Origin: UBA7803 sp963822255
GTDB lineage: Bacteria; Pseudomonadota; Gammaproteobacteria; Pseudomonadales; Azotimanducaceae
Direction: 5' to 3'
Assembly: GCA_963822255.1 (NCBI GenBank)
Contig: CAWGGV010000007.1
Span: 150,556-214,555, forward strand
Length of the DNA: 64,000 bases
Each line of letters opens with the position of its first letter. Position 1 is the first letter of the stretch. The position numbers and the translations under genes were made by a program. Positions 24,336 through 32,221 of the stretch are shown one piece after another. Under the pieces are notes generated by a model, which saw only the letters and a program-made list of their open reading frames with translations, ran no database searches and was not told the origin of the DNA.

Positions 24336-27107
24336 TCAGAAGTCCCAGCGCACCTTCAAGGCGAAGGTTCGACCGGCGTCCCGCTCGAACGTCGTGACGC
24401 CACCGCGCTTGATCTCGATCGACTCACCGAGCAGGTTCTGAACCTTGGCCTGCACATCCACACTCTCCATGGGATACCAGGAGTACGTCAGGTCGACCGA
24501 GTGGAACGGCTGCTCGAAGCCATCCGGTGCCCCGAGCCGGCCGGCAACGTAGAGCCGCTCGCCGAACACGTTGTACGTCAGAGTGGCCGCGCGCTTGCCG
24601 CTCGGCGCGTCGTAGCCAAGCTGGATGTTGGCGACGAACGGTGCCGCGTTGGTCATATCACGCTTGTTGTGAGTCGGCGCGCTGGCGTTGGGCCCGGCCA
24701 CCAGTTCGGAATGCTGGAAGGTCAGGTTAGCCTGCGCGTAGAAGGGCTCGGCCCATTGGCCGAGGAAACCGAGCTCTTTCAGCGTTTCCAACTCGACGCC
24801 GTACACCTCCGCCGACTCGGCGTTGATGATTTCCCGCGCGATGTTGGTGTCGCTCGACGGGGACTCGAAGAACTCGATGGGGTCCGAAATGTCCTTGTAG
24901 AACAGCGACACCGTGTAGTTGTCGCCGTTCTGTGCGAACCACTCCGCACGCACGTCGTAGTTGTCGAGCTCGGCCGGCACCACGCCGGGGTTGCCGAACA
25001 CCAGGTCGTTGGTCAACGGGTCCACATAGCTCGAGGCCGTGATCTCCCGCAGGTCCGGCCGCGTCACAGTCCGGCTGTAGCCGAAGCGGAGCTGGAAGGT
25101 CTCCGCCAGCCAACCCGAGATCCAAGTCAGCGACACCGACGGATAGAGGTCGTCCTTCAGGTAGCTGTTGAACGCCAAGGTGGCCGGGTCCGTGGTCACC
25201 ACAGGGTTGGTGACGTCGAAGCCGTACGGGTTCCAGTCCAGAGCCACCTGCCGGTACTGCTCCCAGCGCAAGCCTGCGGCGACGCGCCAGGTGTCCCACA
25301 GCAGCCAATCCATGGAACCGAACCAGGCGTCCGTCATGGTCGCGGCGAGATAGCTCTCGGTGTTGGCACCGCTGCGCTGCAGCTCGAAATTGTTGCTCGG
25401 GTCCGTGATCGCCTCGTCGGAGAACACCGTAGACAGCGGCTCGCCCAGGAGCGCCTGATCGCCGACGCCGAACAGGCCCAGGGTCAACTGCGTCTGCTCG
25501 TAGGTGCGAAACTGCCGGGTGAAACGGTAGCCGCCGGACAACGACAGCGAGCTGTCGCCGATCTTGAGCGGGAGCACGACCTTCCAGCCTTCATCGTCGA
25601 CCCGGTCGTGCAGCTTGGTGAAGCGGAAATCGGCCGCATTGGATACCGTGCGTACGGCAAGGTCGGTGACGACGCCGCGAGTCGGGTCCGCGGGACCGGC
25701 CAGCGCCACGGTGAGCTCGTTGGGGATGTGGGTCTCGGCGTCCGAGTCTGAGTAGAACCAGTCGAACTCCAGGTCGTCGGGAATCCAATCGACGTATTTC
25801 TCCGGAATCAGTCGCTCGACCAGGTCCTTGGTCGCCAGGCCGAAGCGGTGGGTACCGCGCCACTGATTCACGGTGATCTCACGTTCCTCGTATTTTTCAC
25901 GGATGTCCTGGAACCCCGTGCCGCTCGAGCGCTCCCGGTTCTCGTTGAAGAAGTCGCGTATCGCGGTCTTATCGTCGGTGTTGCGTAGATACAGGCTGCT
26001 GAAGTTGACCTCGTGGTCATCGGTGTAGCGCAATCCGATGTTGGCGTTGCCGGTAATGTCGACGTTGAAGGTCGACTCCTGCTGCCGGTCCGTACGTTCC
26101 TCGGGAAACCGGATGTTGCGGCTCAGACTGGTCGACTCGCGCCACCTGTTCTCGTATGCCCCGGCGAGCAGGAAGCCCAGCTCCCAATCGTCGCCCAACG
26201 GGAATATGCTCCCCAGGTAGCCCTTCACGTCGACATCCGGCGTGGTGTCCTTCTGCTTCACCGAGACGTCGCGGTAGAGCATCAGCGCCAGGTCGCGGTT
26301 AATGGCCTGAGCCTCGGCCAGCGTGGTCCCCGGATCCACCTGCGCGCGCTCGGCTGACAGGATGTCCTGGGTGGCAATGGTCCCGCGGTAACGGTTGATC
26401 GCGGCGACGAGATCGGAGGAAAGGTCTCGAGTGCCGTCGTCCGTCCCCCAGATGTCGTCGTTGCCGCCCGAGTAACTCAGGACGTGGCCGCCGGTCTCGG
26501 AGTTGTAGGAGCTGCCTACCTCGACCCCGAATACCAGCCTGCCGGGCAGACTCCGTGTGCGGATGTCGACGTTGCCCCCACCGAACGCCGCCGGTTGATC
26601 GACCGTGTACGACTTCTGAACCTCCAGCGAGTCGACCACGAAGGTCGGGAACAGGTCCAGCGGGATCACGTTGCGCGAAAGGTCCACGGACGGCACCTTG
26701 GCGCCGTTCAGGGTGGTGCTCGAGTAACGCTCGCCGAGGCCCCGAACGTAGACGAACTGATCGTTGACGAGGGTCAGGCCGGAGATCCGCCGCAGTGCGG
26801 TGGCGACATTGGTATCCCCGACCCGGCTGATGGCGTCGCCGCCGAGGATGTTGGTGACGGCAGAGTTTTCTTTGCGCTGCTCGACGAGCCGTGCGGCGGC
26901 GTCGTAGTAGCGGCCGGTGACGACGACTTCCTCGACCGGACCATCCTGCGAGCCCTTCGCCGCCTCTCCGGCCTGCGCGGCGGCCTCGGCGGCCGTTGCG
27001 GCGGCGCTATCGGCGAGCATCGCGGCTGCCGCCACCAGCAGGGCAACGCTCGAAGCAGGCCCGCCGACGCGTGTTGCGTTGACTGAATTATCCCAGATGT
27101 ATGACAT
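24336..27107 (-). CDS. TonB-dependent outer-membrane receptor
   Basis: The protein has 923 residues. An Ala-rich signal region (1-45) precedes a TonB-box-like VEEVVVTGRYYDAA, a plug domain (TNILGGDAISRVGDTNVATAL, VYVRGLGERYSSTTLNGAKVPS) and a large barrel ending FALKVRWDF. The plug motif RGLGERY places it with the group paired with beta-helix or choice-of-anchor surface lipoproteins. It lies 76 nt downstream of such a lipoprotein gene and has no promoter of its own that I can see, so it is probably driven by the Pho-box cluster at 28964-29007. It imports an unknown, probably phosphorus-bearing, ligand using TonB energy. Confidence 0.9.
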   Translation of the reverse strand: MSYIWDNSVNATRVGGPASSVALLVAAAAMLADSAAATAAEAAAQAGEAAKGSQDGPVEEVVVTGRYYDAAARLVEQRKENSAVTNILGGDAISRVGDTNVATALRRISGLTLVNDQFVYVRGLGERYSSTTLNGAKVPSVDLSRNVIPLDLFPTFVVDSLEVQKSYTVDQPAAFGGGNVDIRTRSLPGRLVFGVEVGSSYNSETGGHVLSYSGGNDDIWGTDDGTRDLSSDLVAAINRYRGTIATQDILSAERAQVDPGTTLAEAQAINRDLALMLYRDVSVKQKDTTPDVDVKGYLGSIFPLGDDWELGFLLAGAYENRWRESTSLSRNIRFPEERTDRQQESTFNVDITGNANIGLRYTDDHEVNFSSLYLRNTDDKTAIRDFFNENRERSSGTGFQDIREKYEEREITVNQWRGTHRFGLATKDLVERLIPEKYVDWIPDDLEFDWFYSDSDAETHIPNELTVALAGPADPTRGVVTDLAVRTVSNAADFRFTKLHDRVDDEGWKVVLPLKIGDSSLSLSGGYRFTRQFRTYEQTQLTLGLFGVGDQALLGEPLSTVFSDEAITDPSNNFELQRSGANTESYLAATMTDAWFGSMDWLLWDTWRVAAGLRWEQYRQVALDWNPYGFDVTNPVVTTDPATLAFNSYLKDDLYPSVSLTWISGWLAETFQLRFGYSRTVTRPDLREITASSYVDPLTNDLVFGNPGVVPAELDNYDVRAEWFAQNGDNYTVSLFYKDISDPIEFFESPSSDTNIAREIINAESAEVYGVELETLKELGFLGQWAEPFYAQANLTFQHSELVAGPNASAPTHNKRDMTNAAPFVANIQLGYDAPSGKRAATLTYNVFGERLYVAGRLGAPDGFEQPFHSVDLTYSWYPMESVDVQAKVQNLLGESIEIKRGGVTTFERDAGRTFALKVRWDF

Positions 27108-27183
27108 GCTCTGTTTCCTCGAAATCTCGGAGGGCGCTCTGAGCCGATGGCCGGAGCGCCCTCCACTTGAACGGTCTATCGCC

Positions 27184-28875
27184 TCACTCGAACCAGAGCG
27201 GCTCGCTGCGACTGCCGTCGAAGATTCCGAAGGTCCAGCCCTCGAAGGGATCGGTGACGCTCTGGCTCAGAGCACCGATGTAGCTGCCGGACTGCGGCGC
27301 GCCGGTAGGCGCGTTGTCGTCCACCACCATGCTGGCGTAGTCCACCGAGAAGATCGGCGGCGTGCCTTCGAGCAACACCAGGTTCGTGTCGGCGGTGGCG
27401 GTGGGGTCGACCACCGCGTTGATGGTGGCAAACACCGCGCTCTGCGGCGCGGCCTGCGCCCAATCCTCCACCGACGTGCCGTTCGGCAGGGTGCCTTCGG
27501 CCCGCTCCTGGCACGCGAAGATCACGGTGTTCAGCTTGATGTCGTTGCTCTGCGCCAGATCCAGTGACTTGTTGTCGATCCGCAGGCAGGCGTTGTCGTC
27601 GGGTGAGTCGGCCTCATAGGAAGAGATGATCATCGAGTCGTTCACCGTCGGCGCGATGCCCTCGCGGAAGCGCCAGCCGGCGCCCGGATCGTGGGTCGCG
27701 GTGTCGGCGCCATTCGGCGACATGATGCAGGTCATGTTGTTGATGGTCGGCCTGCTGTTCAACTTACGGTCGATGAAGTCCTGAATGACCGCGTCAGTCA
27801 GGGTGTCGAACGACGCGATCCCGTCCGCCTCGATGCACTGGTTGCCATCGGTCGCTGACTGGATGATCAGCGCGGTCTGCAGGGTCCCGCTCCAGCCCTC
27901 ATCGATGTCGAACGAGTCGTCGCGATCGTACACGGCGGCATAATTGGTGATGTTCACCGCGCCGCCGAAGAACTCCATGCCATCGTCGTAAACGGAGTAG
28001 GTCTCGATGTTGTTGACAGTGGTGCCGCGGCCGACCCCGGCCCACGTGATCCCGTTGAGCTCGTCGCCGTTGGCCACCTCGGCCCCGGTGTGCTTGACCA
28101 CCACGTACTCGAGGCGGCCCGAATTGTCGTCGTCGTTGTCGCCGCCGTAGTAATTCTCGTCCTGACCGGCGGAGCCTTCGGAGGCGGCGTTGCACTCACC
28201 GTCCAAGGCGAAGCCCGGCTCGCCGCGGGTCCCGGTGTAGGAGCAGGTGTTGGTGACGCCGAAGCCGTCGATGACCAGGCCGCCCCACTGGGATACCGCC
28301 TCCGGGTCACTGGCGAGATCGCCGTTGATGTCGGTCACCGAGGTCAGAGTGATCGGCGCTGTCGCCGTGCCGACGGCGATGAGCTGCGACCCGCGGTTGA
28401 TGACCATGAACTTATCGTTGGATTCCCAGGCGAGCGTGGCGCCGGCTTCGATAGTCAACGTCGGACCATCGCCGCCTTTTGCGATGCCTGCCGCCTGCAG
28501 CTCAGCGCTGGTGTTGTACGCGCCGCCGACGAACAGGCTCCCCTGGAAGATGTTGACACCGCCGTTGGGCAGAGCCGGAATCGTCAGATCCACCATCAGA
28601 TTGTTGCCGGAGTCGACGAAGGCCTGGCTGTAGGTGCAGTTGGTACCGTCGTAGGTGCCCTGGCGCGTCACCCCGCCGCCGGTGGTATAGGACGCGCACG
28701 GATTGGTGGTACCGCCACCACCGCCGCCGGTGGTGGTGTTGTTGCTGTTGTTCACCGAGTTGTCGGTCGTGCTCGGGTTGATCTTGATGTCGCCGCCGCC
28801 GCCGCAGCCCCCGAGCAGGACGGTCGCGCAGGCGCAGGCCGCGAGCAGTCGGAACGAGTCACAGGAAAGTTTCAT
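27184..28875 (-). CDS. surface beta-helix lipoprotein paired with the TonB receptor
   Basis: The protein has 563 residues from ATG 28875. The signal peptide ends in the lipobox VLLGGC, followed by a Gly run and a Thr/Asn-rich tether (about 30-60). The body is repetitive beta structure: QLIAVGTATAPITLTSV, QWGGLVIDGFG, DDDNSGRLEYVVVKHTGAE, ELNGITWAGVGRGTTVNNIE, DDGMEFFGGAVNI and DDSFDIDEGWSG. These WGGLVI/GVGRGT/DDGxEFFGG motifs form a right-handed helix family common in TonB systems of Bacteroidetes and gammaproteobacteria, without known substrate. Nine Cys may form disulphides. It is the first gene of the Pho-box-controlled pair, and likely captures ligand at the surface. Confidence 0.8.
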   Translation of the reverse strand: MKLSCDSFRLLAACACATVLLGGCGGGGDIKINPSTTDNSVNNSNNTTTGGGGGGTTNPCASYTTGGGVTRQGTYDGTNCTYSQAFVDSGNNLMVDLTIPALPNGGVNIFQGSLFVGGAYNTSAELQAAGIAKGGDGPTLTIEAGATLAWESNDKFMVINRGSQLIAVGTATAPITLTSVTDINGDLASDPEAVSQWGGLVIDGFGVTNTCSYTGTRGEPGFALDGECNAASEGSAGQDENYYGGDNDDDNSGRLEYVVVKHTGAEVANGDELNGITWAGVGRGTTVNNIETYSVYDDGMEFFGGAVNITNYAAVYDRDDSFDIDEGWSGTLQTALIIQSATDGNQCIEADGIASFDTLTDAVIQDFIDRKLNSRPTINNMTCIMSPNGADTATHDPGAGWRFREGIAPTVNDSMIISSYEADSPDDNACLRIDNKSLDLAQSNDIKLNTVIFACQERAEGTLPNGTSVEDWAQAAPQSAVFATINAVVDPTATADTNLVLLEGTPPIFSVDYASMVVDDNAPTGAPQSGSYIGALSQSVTDPFEGWTFGIFDGSRSEPLWFE

Positions 28876-28963
28876 CTCTGGTGGTCCCCCGTTTGCTAAG
28901 AAGATAGCGACGATGTCCATGCCGGTTGTATCGACCGGTCTTGGTGGGCGCACGTTAGCAACG

Positions 28964-29007
28964 AAGTGTGTCAGGTGTGTTACGCGCAGGTGACGGAATG
29001 GTGACGG
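28964..29007 (-). promoter_or_regulatory. Pho-box-like array of four 11-nt units upstream of the lipoprotein-TonB operon
   Basis: Minus-strand units follow each other without gaps: CCGTCACCATT (29007-28997), CCGTCACCTGC (28996-28986), GCGTAACACAC (28985-28975) and CTGACACACTT (28974-28964). The strict 11-nt phase and T-C-A-C cores match tandem PhoB binding sites. The first ATG lies about 88 nt downstream. A degenerate REP unit (CTGTGGGAGGTCGCACG) sits just upstream at 29030-29046. Confidence 0.68.
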
Positions 29008-29139
29008 CTGTCCGGTGCATCTGTGGGAGGTCGCACGCATCGCGACTGACATGGCCTCGCACCGCGCGCTGTCACGAAACGTTAACCATCGGCCGGTACG
29101 TTCAGAGGTTCCAGGCGATCAGGGGGGTGATCCGCTGGG

Positions 29140-29526
29140 ATGGGTTATCGCGAGCTGTTGAAAAACTACATCCGGCACCTCGAGCTGGTCACCGGGGACA
29201 ACTTCATTGAGCAGGAAACCCCGGAACCGGTGCTCGACAAACGGGAGTTGGGGGAGCTGCGCACGCTGTCGGCTGAGATTCACCGCGACGCCTATCGCGC
29301 CGGCGACCTTTCGCGGGTGAAGAACTACAACCACCGGCTGCGGGTGCTCATGAACCGCCACGCGCTGCCGGCAGACCAGGTGGCGGAGCTCGCCGATGTC
29401 GCCCAGTCGGTCGCGCGGAGTTGGCGCACCAACCCCAACTCGGCCCGCTACCGGCCGATGACGGAAGCCGAGTTCGCCCGCTTCGAGGCAGCTCTGAACC
29501 ACTGGCTCGAGACCAGCGGTCCATAG
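29140..29526 (+). CDS. hypothetical protein, 128 residues
   Basis: I do not recognise the family. The product (MGYRELLKNYIRHLELVTGD) is predicted to be soluble and mostly helical, with many charged residues and no signal peptide. The central HRDAYRAGDLSRVKNYNHRLRVL and the C-terminal YRPMTEAEFARFEAALNHWL look like amphipathic helices. The gene is divergent from the Pho-controlled operon and could share its regulatory region. Codon use is like its neighbours. Confidence 0.65.
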   Translation: MGYRELLKNYIRHLELVTGDNFIEQETPEPVLDKRELGELRTLSAEIHRDAYRAGDLSRVKNYNHRLRVLMNRHALPADQVAELADVAQSVARSWRTNPNSARYRPMTEAEFARFEAALNHWLETSGP

Positions 29527-29581
29527 CACCCGCTACTGACCCGCCGGTCCGCCGTCTGGAGTGCGGCGAACCGGACGTCGG

Positions 29582-29860
29582 TTACTGCTTCGGCGCCAGG
29601 GCATCCCCCGCAGCGTCCATGGCGTCCTTCGTCTCGTCCTCCGCCTTGCCGGCCGCTTCCTTCATGGCGGCGCCAACACGCGTCGCGGTCTCGCCCGCCT
29701 GTTGGCTCATCTTCGCGGCGGCATCGCGGGCCGCATCCATGTCGTCGTGGGCGGTTTCTTCGACGCTGCGCCCCACGCTCCCGCCATCGCCGTCTGTACC
29801 CGGCCCACAGGCAGACAGGCCCAGCGCCAGCACCGCCAGCAGCACCACTCGAATGATCAT
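29582..29860 (-). CDS. small Ala-rich lipoprotein, 92 residues
   Basis: The start ATG at 29860 is set by the strong site GAGGAGGGAG. The signal peptide ends LGLSAC, a lipobox, and the mature chain is a short amphipathic Ala/Lys/Glu/Asp helix (AAAKMSQQAGETATRVG, AMKEAAGKAEDETK) of the kind seen in entericidin-like or LEA-like envelope proteins. There is no enzymatic motif. It is convergent with the hypothetical gene at 29140 and divergent from the SMP-30 gene. Confidence 0.75.
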   Translation of the reverse strand: MIIRVVLLAVLALGLSACGPGTDGDGGSVGRSVEETAHDDMDAARDAAAKMSQQAGETATRVGAAMKEAAGKAEDETKDAMDAAGDALAPKQ

Positions 29861-29978
29861 TGCTCCCTCCTCGCACCCTTGTTGATCGAGCGTTAGGCTA
29901 ACTGAATCCACGGCGGCCGGACAGCCGGCTGCCGGGCGCCGTGGTAGACTGCGGGGCCTACAGGAAGGCGTGCGCATC

Positions 29979-30821
29979 ATGCAAACCGACATACTGCTGG
30001 ACGGCCTGTGTTTCGGCGAAGGGCCTCGGTGGCACGAGGGTGCGCTCTGGTTATCCGACATGCACGACCACCGCGTGCTGCGCATCGCCGCCGATGGCAC
30101 CCGGGAAACCGTCTGCGAGGTCCCCCATTGGCCATCCGGCCTCGGCTGGCTGCCCGATGGCGATCTGCTGGTGGTATCCATGACCGACCGGCGGGTGCTG
30201 CGTTTCGATGGTACTCAACTCCAGACCCACTCGGACCTCGGCTCGCTCGCCAGCTTTCACTGCAACGACATGGTGGTGGATGCCGGGGGGCGGGCTTATG
30301 TGGGTAACTTCGGCTTTGATCTGCACGCCGGCAGCACACCGACCCCGGCGGAGCTGATCTGCATTGAGCCGGACGGGCAGGCCCGCGTCGTGGCCGAGGA
30401 CATGGAGTTCCCCAACGGCACTGTGATCACGCCCGACCGCCGGACCTTGATCGTCGGCGAGTCCTGGGGTGCGCGGCTCACCGCATTCGACATCCGGGAC
30501 GACGGCGGGCTCTCGGGCCGCCGGGTCTGGGCCGCGCTGCCGGAAGGCGCGCTGCCCGACGGCATCTGCCTGGACGAGGCAGGCGGCGTCTGGTCCGCCT
30601 CACCCACCACCAACGAGTGCATCCGCCAGCTCGAAGGCGGCGAGATCACTCACCGGGTGGCCGTCGCGCAGGCTGCGTTCGCCTGCATGCTCGGCGGCGA
30701 CGACGGCCGCACGCTGTACATCCTGGCAGCGGCCTCGTCGGACCCGGAGGAATGCCGCCACGAGCGCACCGGACGGGTGGAAATCTGGCGAGCGCCGTAC
30801 GCCCACGCCGGCCTTCCTTGA
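29979..30821 (+). CDS. SMP-30/gluconolactonase-family lactonase
   Basis: The protein is about 280 residues, a six-bladed propeller of the SMP-30/gluconolactonase family. Metal-ligand candidates are visible: FGEGPRWHEGALWLSDM (Glu), FHCNDMVVDAGG (Asn-Asp), MEFPNGTVITPD (Asn) and LPDGICLDEAGGVWSA (Asp). It would hydrolyse a sugar acid lactone or related ester in the cytosol. ATG 29979 is preferred because AGGAAGG is 11 nt upstream; a GTG at 29970 is possible. Confidence 0.9.
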   Translation: MQTDILLDGLCFGEGPRWHEGALWLSDMHDHRVLRIAADGTRETVCEVPHWPSGLGWLPDGDLLVVSMTDRRVLRFDGTQLQTHSDLGSLASFHCNDMVVDAGGRAYVGNFGFDLHAGSTPTPAELICIEPDGQARVVAEDMEFPNGTVITPDRRTLIVGESWGARLTAFDIRDDGGLSGRRVWAALPEGALPDGICLDEAGGVWSASPTTNECIRQLEGGEITHRVAVAQAAFACMLGGDDGRTLYILAAASSDPEECRHERTGRVEIWRAPYAHAGLP

Positions 30822-30850
30822 GCGTCTCGGTTGTTGCGGCAGCCGCGCAG

Positions 30851-31210
30851 TCACAACGGCCACGCGGAGCGACTGAACGCCACCGCGAAAACGTAACTCA
30901 CCGACACCAGCGCACCGACGAAGCCAGCGACCTGCCACGGCTTTCGCGACGCGCGCATTGCCAGCATGCCGAAGCCGATGTAGCACAACAGCCCCACCAG
31001 CTTGGCGGCCAGCCAGCCGGAGAACGGCGACAGGCTCATCCGCACCGCCAGCGCCACCCCGAGTGACAGCAGCGCCGTGTCGATCACGTGCGGCGCGATC
31101 CTCACCCAGTTCTCCTGCGCGAGCCCGGAGCCGGTCAGTTTCCAGCCGCCGCGGATCACGAATCCCGCCACGGTGAGGTAAGCCAGGGTGATGTGGAAGG
31201 CCAGCAACAT
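30851..31210 (-). CDS. SirB2-family membrane protein
   Basis: The protein has 119 residues from ATG 31210 with four predicted membrane helices: MLLAFHITLAYLTVAGFV, then VIDTALLSLGVALAVRM, LVGLLCYIGFGMLAM and VAGFVGALVSVSYVFAVAF. The length and pattern match the SirB2 family, whose molecular function is unknown. The frame could extend upstream to 31249, but the extension is not conserved-looking. It is convergent with the SMP-30 gene. Confidence 0.8.
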   Translation of the reverse strand: MLLAFHITLAYLTVAGFVIRGGWKLTGSGLAQENWVRIAPHVIDTALLSLGVALAVRMSLSPFSGWLAAKLVGLLCYIGFGMLAMRASRKPWQVAGFVGALVSVSYVFAVAFSRSAWPL

Positions 31211-31350
31211 TGGTCGAAAGCTCCGGTCGGCGCACGGGTGCCCCAACATACGTCATCGGTTCGGCCAGAGCGATGGCCCAGGGCCGCTCCCATCGGCCCG
31301 CGGGTATACTGGTGCGCGCAAAAACGATCCATCGCCGGTACGGGAGGCTC

Positions 31351-32220
31351 ATGCACGGACCCACTTCCCACATCTATTTCTCTCAACGGCTCAGGCTGCA
31401 CTACGTGGACTGGGGCAACGAGGGCGCGCCTCCCATGCTGCTGGTGCACGGCGGAAGAGACCATTGCCGCAACTGGGACTGGGTCGCGGAGGCATTACGC
31501 GACGACTACCACATCATCGCGCCGGACCTGCGCGGCCACGGCGACTCACAGTGGATGATCGGCGGCAGCTACAACCAGATCGACTACGTCTACGACATCG
31601 CCCAGTTGCTCAGGCAGACGGGCATGAGCCCGGTGACCATCATCGGTCATTCCCTGGGAGGCTCCATCTCGCTGCTCTACGCCGGGCTCTACCCGGATAC
31701 GGTGCGCAAGCTGATCGCCATCGAAGGGCTGGGACCGTCGCCGGCCATGCTGAGGCAACGGATCGAGCAGCCGCTGGCCGACCGTCTGCATCACTGGGTG
31801 GAAGATCTGCGCCGGCTGTCGGGGCGCATACCACGCCGCTACGTGAGCCTTGAGGAAGCCTACGAGCGCATGCAGACCGAGAATCCCCACCTCACGGAGG
31901 AGCAGGCGCGGCATCTCACCATTCACGGCAGCAACCAGAACGAAGACGGCACGTACAGCTGGAAGTTCGACAACTATGTGCGGGCTTTCTCGCCGGTGGG
32001 GATCGACATGGAGCAGCAGCACGCGCTGTGGTCGCGCATCACCTGCCCCACCTTGCTGGTGCGCGGCACCGAGTCCTGGGCCTCCGACCCGGAGCAGGAC
32101 GGCCGCGCCCGCCACTTCTCCAACGCGCGGGTGGTGAACGTGGAGCAAGCCGGCCACTGGGTGCACCACGACCAGCTCGATGGGTTCCTCGTCGCCACAC
32201 ACGATTTCCTGCGCGAGTGA
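31351..32220 (+). CDS. alpha/beta-fold hydrolase
   Basis: The protein has 289 residues from ATG 31351, which has CGGGAGG upstream. It has LLVHGGRDHCRNWDWVAEAL (oxyanion), DLRGHGDSQW, nucleophile Ser about 101 in IIGHSLGGSISLLYAG, PTLLVRGTESWASD (acid) and VEQAGHWVHHDQLDGF (His). This is the epoxide-hydrolase/haloperoxidase-like branch; substrate unknown. The next gene begins 1 nt after its stop. Confidence 0.92.
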   Translation: MHGPTSHIYFSQRLRLHYVDWGNEGAPPMLLVHGGRDHCRNWDWVAEALRDDYHIIAPDLRGHGDSQWMIGGSYNQIDYVYDIAQLLRQTGMSPVTIIGHSLGGSISLLYAGLYPDTVRKLIAIEGLGPSPAMLRQRIEQPLADRLHHWVEDLRRLSGRIPRRYVSLEEAYERMQTENPHLTEEQARHLTIHGSNQNEDGTYSWKFDNYVRAFSPVGIDMEQQHALWSRITCPTLLVRGTESWASDPEQDGRARHFSNARVVNVEQAGHWVHHDQLDGFLVATHDFLRE

Positions 32221-32221
32221 C

